Positions 24,952-32,537 of a DNA stretch of 64,000 bases are shown piece after piece. Numbering within the stretch: position 1 is the stretch's first letter; each line of letters begins with the position of its first letter. The stretch is taken from assembly GCA_945882095.1 (NCBI GenBank), contig CAMCWF010000002.1:124001-188000 (forward strand). The letters are read 5' to 3'. The notes beneath the pieces were generated by a model. It was not told where the DNA came from and did no database searches. It saw nothing but the letters and a program-made list of their open reading frames with translations. Both the position numbers and the translations under genes were made by a program. Source of the stretch: Chryseobacterium gleum. GTDB lineage: Bacteria > Bacteroidota > Bacteroidia > Flavobacteriales_D > Crocinitomicaceae.

Positions 24952-26049
24952 TTATTGATTTGAGGTGATTACAATTCTACAACGAATTGGCTTGTGGTCA
25001 GAGAAATTATTTTGAAAAATCTTAAAATCTGAGCATTCTATTCCTTCGGAACGAAAAATATAATCGATCCTTCCAGCAGGAATTCTCCCATTATAGGTGG
25101 ATCCCAGTCCCCAAGAGGCTTCACGGAATCCATCTGTAAGTTTGTTTTGAAATTGATTGTAGGTATAGGACATTGGGGTATCATTGAAATCTCCACAAAC
25201 CAAAACTGGGTATGGGGAACTTTCCATGTGCTCGATCACTTTTCTCGCTTGATCCGCTCTTTTTGAACTTGCGGTCTGCATCTTTCTAAAACCAATTCGT
25301 AGTTTTTCAATCCTTCCAAGGTCCGTTTTTTTTCCTGTTTCACTCAGACGAATGGACTGGAGGTGTACATTGTAAATTCTGAAAGTATCCGAATGTGCAA
25401 CGATGTCTGCAAAAATACAATAGTTAAAGTCCATCATGCTTTGACTTTCAAAAATGACATCACCCCTTGCAATCATTGGGTATTTAGAAAAAATAGCGAT
25501 GCCAAAATTCCTTCTTCCATTCTCGTTATGCGCACTTCGCTCGTGATAATCAACGGATTTTAAAATTGTTTTGATCGAATCAAAAGTCTCGAATTCTGTA
25601 GGTTTATCTTGTCTATAATATTCTTGAAAACATGCCACATCTGGTTGCTCAGCGCGAAGAAATTGAAAAATACGGTCGCGGGACGCAGTTGTACTGGCGT
25701 CGTACAAACCAAAAAGTCGGACATTATAGCTCATTATGTAAATCGAATTTTTAGCTGGACTGCCCTGAAAAAAGGAGAATCCCACTAGGCGCAAATGAAA
25801 CTTTATGCCAATTACCAAAAGAATCAAGCATATATATTTCCAATTGGATTTCTTAATAAACCAGAAAAGGGTAATCAAAATTACAATGAGAACCCAAATA
25901 GGGTAGGATAGTCCAAAAAACGGAAGAAAAGGTACCGTGTCGGGATGGAAATAAGGTGCACAATAACCAAAAACCAGGCACAGCAATGCCATAGAGGTAA
26001 GTACCTTCATAATCCTTCCTGAAGTGATGGCTTTTGGATTATTCATCAT
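24952..26049 (-). CDS. membrane-anchored endonuclease/exonuclease/phosphatase family protein
   Basis: A 365-residue protein with three hydrophobic segments in the first about 95 residues (around 15-30, 45-63, 72-90), then an EEP (DNase I-like) domain. Motifs are IMSYNVRLFG, VACFQEYY (catalytic Glu), YNVHLQS, LVCGDFNDTP (Asp-Asn) and NFSDHKPI (terminal Asp-His), so the hydrolase is probably active. The catalytic domain should sit outside the cytoplasm or at the membrane face, so a phosphodiesterase or nuclease role is possible. It overlaps the upstream rhomboid gene by 11 bases. Confidence 0.86.
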   Translation of the reverse strand: MMNNPKAITSGRIMKVLTSMALLCLVFGYCAPYFHPDTVPFLPFFGLSYPIWVLIVILITLFWFIKKSNWKYICLILLVIGIKFHLRLVGFSFFQGSPAKNSIYIMSYNVRLFGLYDASTTASRDRIFQFLRAEQPDVACFQEYYRQDKPTEFETFDSIKTILKSVDYHERSAHNENGRRNFGIAIFSKYPMIARGDVIFESQSMMDFNYCIFADIVAHSDTFRIYNVHLQSIRLSETGKKTDLGRIEKLRIGFRKMQTASSKRADQARKVIEHMESSPYPVLVCGDFNDTPMSYTYNQFQNKLTDGFREASWGLGSTYNGRIPAGRIDYIFRSEGIECSDFKIFQNNFSDHKPIRCRIVITSNQ

Positions 26050-26908
26050 TGCTTTGATTGAAAAGAAAATCTTTTTCGTTTTTAGTTAAGGATTCATAAC
26101 CTGATTTTGAAATTTTGTCAAGAATCGCATCGATTTTCATTTGTTTTTCGCGCTTTTCGGCGTTGTATTGCTCATCTGTTTTTGGACGTCGTTTTTGGGT
26201 TTTCTGAACGGTATTCTTCGCAAACAAATTAGACACTAAATTCACTGGATTGTTGCTGCTCATTATGTTCCTTGTCGCTAAAAATCCGAACAAAGCTCCC
26301 CCTATATGTGCAAAATGTGCAATGTCGTCTTCACCAACAATCCCAACAATGTCCTTAATGATGAAAAAGAGGGCAAAAACAAAAATAGGAACGGATATCA
26401 ATCCAAAAATACTTACCGGGGTTTGTGGACGGTAGAAGGATACGGCTGCAAAAATCGCCATGATTGATCCGCTTGCGCCAAGTACAAAGCTGCTGTTTTC
26501 GGGTAAAACAATGGCTGCCAGAACCTCAAACAATGACCCCGTTACGCCCCCAAGTATGTAGGTGATTAATAGTTTATTTGCACCAAACAACTGTTCGTAA
26601 TAGGTCCCTGCGAAATACAAAAACAACATGTTGAATAAAACATGACTAAAGGATAAATGAACGAAAATGGAAGTGAAAATCGTCCAAGGATGTGTCAGCG
26701 CGCTTAGCCAGTTCGTATTTAATGCAAAAACCTGTTCGAGGTAATATTGGGTATCGCCTCCAAATTTAAATAGCGTTGATATTCCAAGAATGAGTTGTAA
26801 AACCACAAATACAATGCAGTTAGCAACCACTAACTTTAGGGTCATTGAACCTTTTGTTAATTGGTCTTTTACGTTTTTAAATTCGGTTTTAAACTCGCTG
26901 CTTTGCAT
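26039..26908 (-). CDS. rhomboid intramembrane serine protease (second of pair)
   Basis: A 289-residue rhomboid. The HLSFSHVLFNMLFLYFAG segment carries the H-x3-N oxyanion motif, the serine is in VLGASGSIMAIF, and the catalytic histidine is in AHFAHIGGALFGF. The C-terminal cytoplasmic tail (about residues 210-289) is highly basic and Gln/Lys rich (KNTVQKTQKRRPKTDEQ) and ends in a charged helix. Substrates are unknown. It starts two bases after the stop of the preceding rhomboid. Confidence 0.9.
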   Translation of the reverse strand: MQSSEFKTEFKNVKDQLTKGSMTLKLVVANCIVFVVLQLILGISTLFKFGGDTQYYLEQVFALNTNWLSALTHPWTIFTSIFVHLSFSHVLFNMLFLYFAGTYYEQLFGANKLLITYILGGVTGSLFEVLAAIVLPENSSFVLGASGSIMAIFAAVSFYRPQTPVSIFGLISVPIFVFALFFIIKDIVGIVGEDDIAHFAHIGGALFGFLATRNIMSSNNPVNLVSNLFAKNTVQKTQKRRPKTDEQYNAEKREKQMKIDAILDKISKSGYESLTKNEKDFLFNQSNDE

Positions 26909-26910
26909 CG

Positions 26911-27681
26911 CTAGTAAAAATTAGAGCGGTCGGTTTTTCGCCAATACAATACCATAATCGCCCCTACAATCGCCCCTCCAAGATGGGCTAAATGCGCCAC
27001 TTGGTCTGTTGGACTGTTCTTGAATGACAGATAGATTTCCAATAGAATGTAGGCTCCGAAAAGGTATTTTGCTTTCACTGGAATCGCGAAATACAATAAG
27101 AACTCCATGTTAGGAAAAAGGATGGCGAAAGCAGCAAGTACACCGAAAACAGCTCCCGATGCCCCAAACATGGTCACCCTCGTTAAATCAAAGTAGCGCT
27201 GAATTCCTTCACCAGATGCCAATTGTTTCTCATTGAAATAAGAATTTAAAGCATCTACTGTGTTCGCATCCGAAGTATTACGAATAATGTTGTCGATGCT
27301 TTCCATCGGGTAATTCATTGACAAAGAATGCCTTAATTCATAGATTTGGTAAACCCCAATTCCGTTGTGTAAAATGAAAGCACCAAGTCCGCAGAGGATG
27401 TAGAAAATAAAAAAACGTTTCGGTCCCCACAATCGTTCTAAGTGACCACCTAGCATAACAAACAACCACATATTCATCAAAATATGGAGAAAGTTCTCGT
27501 GAATAAACATATGGGTGATTGCTTGGTAAGGCTGGAAATCAGGTGAGTTGAGGTAATGCGCGCCTAAAATGGTGCGAAGGTTGATTCCTTTTGATTCTAA
27601 AAATAAAGTAACCAAAAAGAACAGAACGTTCAGAATCATTAGGTTCTTGGTAACTTGAGGTATATTGTTTAAAAAGTTCAT
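26911..27681 (-). CDS. rhomboid intramembrane serine protease (first of pair)
   Basis: A 256-residue rhomboid with six or so membrane spans. HENFLHILMNMWLFVMLG holds the H-x3-N motif, FGASGAVFGVLA the catalytic Ser, and AHLAHLGGAIVGA the catalytic His. A soluble insert of about 60 residues (IDNIIRNTSDANTVDALNS) separates the middle spans. Its ATG overlaps the mutL stop by four bases, so translation is coupled to mutL. The mutL-rhomboid order is common in Flavobacteriia by general knowledge. Confidence 0.92.
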   Translation of the reverse strand: MNFLNNIPQVTKNLMILNVLFFLVTLFLESKGINLRTILGAHYLNSPDFQPYQAITHMFIHENFLHILMNMWLFVMLGGHLERLWGPKRFFIFYILCGLGAFILHNGIGVYQIYELRHSLSMNYPMESIDNIIRNTSDANTVDALNSYFNEKQLASGEGIQRYFDLTRVTMFGASGAVFGVLAAFAILFPNMEFLLYFAIPVKAKYLFGAYILLEIYLSFKNSPTDQVAHLAHLGGAIVGAIMVLYWRKTDRSNFY

Positions 27682-29474
27682 TTAAGTAAATTGGATAATT
27701 GGTCGAAAGGTATCATTTTTAGAATTGATTCATTGGATGGGCTTACATTGGGTTCTTCCGATGCGAAAAGTTTTTCCATCACATATTGTGCTTCTGCGTT
27801 GGATTTTATTTGAATGAATTTGGAAGATTGTTTGGTCATTTCTCTTACTAAAATATGTGCGAGGTCTCCTTGGTCTTGGTCTTGAAAGTTTAAAGTTGTT
27901 ATCAAAGCTTCCAAACATTCCAAAATACCAGATTCTTCAATGATTTCGGGAGCGCCAATGATTTCTAAAATCTCCTCGTTTAGCGTGAATTGAAAGCCCA
28001 GTTGGGTCAGGATATTGGTATGGGTTCTGATGGCGCGAATCTCGTTTTTAGCCAATTGTTTTTCGATCGGAAACAATAACATTTGATGATGTAAAGGTTG
28101 CGAAATAAAGGATTGAATCACTTGATCATAGTATATTCTCTCCATCGCTTTCCTACTGTCAATCAACAGAATGCCATTGTTTGTGGTGGCAATGATGAAT
28201 TTTCCTGAGACGATGAATTCCTTAAATGCTGTTTCAGATGCGTCTTCAAAAAGTTTAGGTGATTCCGGCAACGATTCTTGAACTTCATACAATGATTGCC
28301 AATTGACTAGGGATTCTGTACCAAATCCAGCATCGCGAATCGCCTGAGAATTCCCATTGGATTTTTGCGATATAAAAGGGTTAAATGTTGGATCTACCTT
28401 AATTACGGGTGCTACGATGGGTTGTTCTCTGAAACCATGTGGCAAATCAAATACGGTATCTAAATTGAAGTCTAAACTGGGTGCAATATTGTACATCCCC
28501 AGGGATTGCCTAACCGTACTGTGTAGGATTGAATAGATAAACCGATCTTCCTCAAATTTAATTTCGGTTTTTGTTGGATGGATGTTTACATCGATTTTAG
28601 CAGGGTCAATTTCAAAAAATATGAAATAACTTGGATAGGTTTTTTCGGGAATTAAGCCTTCAAATGCCTTCGAAACTGCATGGTGGAAATAGCTGTTTTT
28701 AAAATAGCGTTGGTTTACAAAAAAGTATTGCTCACCTCGGCTCTTTCTCGCCGTTTCAGGTTTGCCAATGTAACCTTCAATGCTTATGATATCGGTTTGA
28801 GTTTCTATTGGAAAAATCTTTTCGCTGCCATTCTTTCCCAACAGATCTGCAATCCTCTTTTTTAATACAACCGCTGGCAAATTGAACAATTCCTGTTGAT
28901 TATTAAAAAACTGAAAGGAAACTTCTGGATGCGCCAAGGCAATGTGAAAAAATTCATCCTCAATGTGATTGAATTCAATGGCATCTGATTTGAGAAAATT
29001 TCTTCTTGCCGGCACATTAAAAAACAAGTTTTTCACCTCGAGGCTTGTACCCACTGGACATACGGTTTCAGTCGTTTCAATACAATTTCCTCCTTCAAAT
29101 TTAATCAAGGTCCCTGTTTCCTCATCTTCTGTCCGTGTTTTTAGGATAACTTGAGATATGGCGCCGATGGAAGCCAATGCTTCCCCTCTAAAACCTTTTG
29201 TATGTAAACTAAACAAATCTTCTATCGCGTTCAGTTTACTTGTTGCATGCCTTTCAAAACACAACATAGCGTCATCCTTGCCCATTCCTCTTCCATCATC
29301 CGTAATCAGCAATTGTGTTCTTCCTCCATCTTTTACAGACAAAACGATGCGTTTTGCACCCGCGTCTATTGAATTCTCCAAAAGCTCCTTGACCACAGAA
29401 CTTGGACGTTGTACCACCTCACCTGCGGCGATTTGGTTGGCAAGATGTATGGGTAAACGCTTTATGATTTGCAT
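27678..29474 (-). CDS. mutL: DNA mismatch repair protein MutL
   Basis: A 598-residue MutL. The GHKL ATPase is complete: ELLENSIDAGA (motif I), ITDDGRGM (II), TKGFRGEALASI (III) and the NVPARRNFL loop, with transducer VNIHPTKTEI near 297-305. The C-terminal dimerisation domain (about 410-598) has IDSRKAMERIYYD where endonuclease-type MutLs have DQHA-x2-E-x4-E, and no CPHGRP-like motif near the end. The latent endonuclease therefore looks degraded or absent. It coordinates strand-discriminated repair with MutS. It is the first gene of a five-gene operon. Confidence 0.95.
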   Translation of the reverse strand: MQIIKRLPIHLANQIAAGEVVQRPSSVVKELLENSIDAGAKRIVLSVKDGGRTQLLITDDGRGMGKDDAMLCFERHATSKLNAIEDLFSLHTKGFRGEALASIGAISQVILKTRTEDEETGTLIKFEGGNCIETTETVCPVGTSLEVKNLFFNVPARRNFLKSDAIEFNHIEDEFFHIALAHPEVSFQFFNNQQELFNLPAVVLKKRIADLLGKNGSEKIFPIETQTDIISIEGYIGKPETARKSRGEQYFFVNQRYFKNSYFHHAVSKAFEGLIPEKTYPSYFIFFEIDPAKIDVNIHPTKTEIKFEEDRFIYSILHSTVRQSLGMYNIAPSLDFNLDTVFDLPHGFREQPIVAPVIKVDPTFNPFISQKSNGNSQAIRDAGFGTESLVNWQSLYEVQESLPESPKLFEDASETAFKEFIVSGKFIIATTNNGILLIDSRKAMERIYYDQVIQSFISQPLHHQMLLFPIEKQLAKNEIRAIRTHTNILTQLGFQFTLNEEILEIIGAPEIIEESGILECLEALITTLNFQDQDQGDLAHILVREMTKQSSKFIQIKSNAEAQYVMEKLFASEEPNVSPSNESILKMIPFDQLSNLLK

Positions 29475-29503
29475 AAAAAAAATTCGCTATGACCGCGAAT
29501 AAA

Positions 29504-29511
29504 CAAAAATA
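29504..29511 (-). promoter_or_regulatory. candidate -7 box of the mutL operon
   Basis: The minus strand reads TATTTTTG, matching TAnnTTTG, 30 nt before the mutL ATG. It coincides with the T-run of the terminator that ends the upstream sigma operon. Confidence 0.45.
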
Positions 29512-29536
29512 AGGATTATCCCGAGAAATAATCCTT
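29504..29536 (-). terminator. intrinsic terminator of the sigma/anti-sigma operon
   Basis: On the minus strand AAGGATTAT-loop8-ATAATCCTT is a perfect nine-base-pair stem followed by ATTTTTG. It lies 25 bases past the stop of the anti-sigma-like gene. Confidence 0.82.
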
Positions 29537-29561
29537 ACTTAACATTTCTTGACACAAAGAA

Positions 29562-30830
29562 TTACATTCGAACGACGGTTCCTAAGTAATCTGATTTTTC
29601 TCCGATTTCTGGTGTTACTAAGGTAACTTTCCAGATAAATGCTTTGTTTGTTTCTACCATTTTTCCATTTCTTCGGTCGATACCATCCCAAGGAAGGTTT
29701 ACATCCATGGTTTCAAAAACCAATCCACCATCTGAAGGGTCTAATATCACCATCTTGAAGGGTGTGTTACGTTTGGTAAGGGCGTAAGGAAGAAAGGTGT
29801 TTTTTCTTATGTCAGAAGCGTTGGGGTCAAAAGCATTTACAGCCAATAGGTTGTAGGCATCAGACACATAAAAATTTTCAGAAATAACATTGCTGCATCC
29901 AGATTCATCAATGGTGTTAACCTTTAACTGATATTGACCTGCTTCAAATATATTGACCTCTAAGTCTTTGGAAGTTTTGCCAATGTTCTTGTGGTTGATT
30001 TGTATGCTTTGAATGTTGGATTCGGTTTTTATATGGATTCCTTTAACTGGCAAACCATTGCTGTAATTTACATCCTCTAATTGTACCTCAGTTGAGAATG
30101 GTTTTTTAACCCATTGGGTTTGTATAGCTTTCTCGGCTAATTTACCCGCTTGCATTTTAAAGACCTCAATCGCGCCGGTTTCTTTGATTTGTATTTTTTT
30201 ACCTGAATTTGCAGGGATTTGTAGGTAGAATTTCGCACCTACTAAACAAATGTCAAAATCATTTTTGTTCTCAATCAACGCTTCTTCATCCGCACATTTT
30301 GGCAATACAATAGGTTGATAAATTTTGCTGTCTATTGAGTTGATTGGATTGGCATTGTTTTTTAATTCCAATTGCGCTTTATCTTTTAATTGGGTGTCAG
30401 CAGCGACAACATCTGATTCTGAAGTTGACCATTCATCAATGGCCTTGATGACAGGAATTGCTTCTTGGTTGGTTGTTTCAACTGCAACAGGAACATTTGT
30501 TGTATTGGAATTTTGAACCTTTGGAGATGGCTTTGTAAGATTTTCTGAAAGGGATTTTTCAGGGGTGTTTTCCAATTGTCTTGGACCCTCATTTTCCGTT
30601 TTATCACTTTCTTTTGCCAATTTTTCATTGGAATTTGAACTGAAATACCAAAGGGCAACAGAGGTACAAACAACCACAGCTGCACCTGGTATACCCCATT
30701 TGAGAAAAGGATTTTGCTTGGACGGCATTTGCGCATCCAAACGCTTGGAGATGGCATCCCATGAGCTGGGATCAAAAGGCTCGGATTGATTTCCTAAAGC
30801 TTCTTTAAATATTTTGTCAATTTTGTCCAT
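29562..30830 (-). CDS. anti-sigma-like membrane protein with T9SS type B-like C-terminal domain
   Basis: A 422-residue protein. A short cytoplasmic start (MDKIDKIFKEALGNQSEPFD, SSWDAISKRLDAQ) leads to one membrane span (about 46-65), then a Ser/Asn/Glu-rich linker to about 175 and beta-rich domains to about 325. The last about 95 residues (NAFDPNASDIRKNTFLPYAL, LDPSDGGLVFET, PWDGIDRRNGK, YLGTVVRM) resemble the gliding-motility/CHU_C type B domain, though degenerate. It starts 12 bases after the ECF sigma gene, the usual place of an anti-sigma factor. Its N-terminus lacks a cleavable signal, so it should stay in the inner membrane with the sorting-like domain outside. Confidence 0.72.
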   Translation of the reverse strand: MDKIDKIFKEALGNQSEPFDPSSWDAISKRLDAQMPSKQNPFLKWGIPGAAVVVCTSVALWYFSSNSNEKLAKESDKTENEGPRQLENTPEKSLSENLTKPSPKVQNSNTTNVPVAVETTNQEAIPVIKAIDEWSTSESDVVAADTQLKDKAQLELKNNANPINSIDSKIYQPIVLPKCADEEALIENKNDFDICLVGAKFYLQIPANSGKKIQIKETGAIEVFKMQAGKLAEKAIQTQWVKKPFSTEVQLEDVNYSNGLPVKGIHIKTESNIQSIQINHKNIGKTSKDLEVNIFEAGQYQLKVNTIDESGCSNVISENFYVSDAYNLLAVNAFDPNASDIRKNTFLPYALTKRNTPFKMVILDPSDGGLVFETMDVNLPWDGIDRRNGKMVETNKAFIWKVTLVTPEIGEKSDYLGTVVRM

Positions 30831-30842
30831 TCTTGTTGGCGC

Positions 30843-31403
30843 TTATTTAATTTTCGTTGTTAACATTTTCTGCAAGTTTACCCTTGCTTTTGATAAATTA
30901 GATTTTGACGTTCCTTCACTGATTCCGAGTATGTCTGCAATTTCTTTATGAGAGTATTCTTCAAATACATATAAATTAAAGACTGCTCTGTAGGCGGGCG
31001 ATAACTTATTTACACATTCTTTTGCAATTTCGTATTTCAAATGAAGGGCTTCGAGTTCTTCCTTTTCTTCTAAAGGATTTTCCGTGGGCGTTTTAAAGTC
31101 GGTGTCCTTATCGCTTAAAAAAGGATTCCGTTTTGCTTTCCGAATGGCATCAATGGCAGTATTCGAGAAAATTCTACGCATCCAACCTTCGATCGAACCT
31201 CTGAAGTCAAACATTTCCAATTTGTCAAAGACCTTTATAAATCCATCTTGTAGAACCTCTTGCGCGCTGTCTCTGTCACTTATGTAACGAAAACAAACCG
31301 CCATCATTTTGCCTTGATACATTTTGAAGAAGGTCTGCTGTGCTCGACGGTCATTTCGAATACATGCCTCAACAATTTGTCTCAACGCCTCTTGGTTCTC
31401 CAA
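30843..31403 (-). CDS. ECF RNA polymerase sigma factor
   Basis: A 186-residue sigma-70 family ECF factor. Region 2 is RDSAQEVLQDGFIKVFDKLE followed by GWMRRIFSNTAIDAIRKAKR; region 4 is LSPAYRAVFNLYVFEEYSHKE with helix-turn-helix IADILGISEGTSKSNLSKAR. The reading frame is closed by a stop two codons upstream of a TTG that must serve as start (TTG at 31403-31401), since no ATG precedes region 2. It leads a two-gene operon with the membrane partner at 29562 and probably directs a small surface or envelope regulon. Confidence 0.9.
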   Translation of the reverse strand: MENQEALRQIVEACIRNDRRAQQTFFKMYQGKMMAVCFRYISDRDSAQEVLQDGFIKVFDKLEMFDFRGSIEGWMRRIFSNTAIDAIRKAKRNPFLSDKDTDFKTPTENPLEEKEELEALHLKYEIAKECVNKLSPAYRAVFNLYVFEEYSHKEIADILGISEGTSKSNLSKARVNLQKMLTTKIK

Positions 31404-31551
31404 TTTTTATGTCTTTTACGATGTTTAACAAAGGTCAGTTGCCTTGAATTTTTAGGTCAACAAAAAACTTTTTCAAATTAAAGAAAAAAATTAATGTAGT
31501 TGTAGTAAATTCGCCGTGACAATAATAGAAACAATTTCAACAATAAATCAA

Positions 31552-32490
31552 ATGAAAATAACAGTTGTAGGAGCAGGTAATGTAGGGGCAACATGCGCAG
31601 ATGTTTTGGCATCAAGAGAAATCGCGAATGAAATCGTATTGTTGGACATTAAAGAGGGTTTTGCGGAAGGCAAAGCACTTGATATTTGGCAAACAGCACC
31701 CATCAATCAATATGATTCAAGAACCATTGGTTCTACCAACGATTATGAAAAAACGAAAGATTCTGATGTCGTTGTGATTACTTCAGGATTACCTAGAAAA
31801 CCAGGGATGTCGAGAGATGATTTAATTGCTACCAATGCAGGCATCGTTAAAACGGTGACAGAAAACGTAGTTAAACATTCTCCAAATGCAATCATCGTGG
31901 TTGTATCCAATCCTTTAGATGTCATGACTTATTGTGCCTTTTTGAATGCCAATATGGATTCAAGTAAGGTATTTGGAATGGCAGGTGTACTAGATACGGC
32001 AAGATACCGTGCGTTCCTTGCAACAGAATTGAACATTTCTCCTAAAGACATCCACGCTGTGTTGATGGGCGGACATGGTGACACTATGGTTCCACTTCCA
32101 AGGTATACTACGGTTGCTGGAATTCCAGTTACTGAACTTATTTCCGAAGAAAAATTGAATGAAATCATTGAACGAACTAAGTTTGGAGGTGGCGAAATCG
32201 TAAAATTGTTAGGTACATCAGCTTGGTATGCACCGGGAGCTGCTGCAGCGCAAATGGTTGAAGCCATTGTAAGAGATCAAAAAAGAATTTTCCCAGTTTG
32301 TGCTTGGTTGAATGGTGAATATGGCCTGAAAGACATTTACCTGGGCGTACCTGTTGTATTGGGTAAAAATGGAATTGAAAGAATCATTGAATTGGATTTA
32401 AATGATGCTGAGAAAGCGCTCTTGAACGAATCTGCTGAGGCTGTTAAAGCGGTGATGGATGTTCTTGACGACATGATCGAAAAGGCATAA
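31552..32490 (+). CDS. mdh: malate dehydrogenase
   Basis: Interconverts malate and oxaloacetate with NAD (TCA cycle, cytosol). The 312-residue LDH-like MDH opens MKITVVGAGNVGATCADVLA (Rossmann GxGxxG) and contains LLDIKEG (NAD-specific Asp), SGLPRKPGMSRDDL (mobile loop with substrate Arg), VVSNPLDVMTY and MGGHGDTMVPLPRY (catalytic His). The ORF-track GTG at 31516 adds 12 non-homologous residues, so ATG 31552 is used. TAAATTCG at 31506-31513 is a possible -7 box. A strong terminator follows. Confidence 0.96.
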   Translation: MKITVVGAGNVGATCADVLASREIANEIVLLDIKEGFAEGKALDIWQTAPINQYDSRTIGSTNDYEKTKDSDVVVITSGLPRKPGMSRDDLIATNAGIVKTVTENVVKHSPNAIIVVVSNPLDVMTYCAFLNANMDSSKVFGMAGVLDTARYRAFLATELNISPKDIHAVLMGGHGDTMVPLPRYTTVAGIPVTELISEEKLNEIIERTKFGGGEIVKLLGTSAWYAPGAAAAQMVEAIVRDQKRIFPVCAWLNGEYGLKDIYLGVPVVLGKNGIERIIELDLNDAEKALLNESAEAVKAVMDVLDDMIEKA

Positions 32491-32511
32491 TCTAAGGCTA
32501 ACATTATTTTG

Positions 32512-32537
32512 AAAGGGGGTATTGACCCCCTTTTTTT
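32512..32537 (+). terminator. intrinsic terminator after mdh
   Basis: AAAGGGGGT-ATTG-ACCCCCTTT is a nine-base-pair stem with a four-base loop and a T-run. It overlaps the stop of the convergent beta-helix gene by two bases; on that strand the hairpin is followed only by TTTC, so it is a weaker terminator there. Confidence 0.9.
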
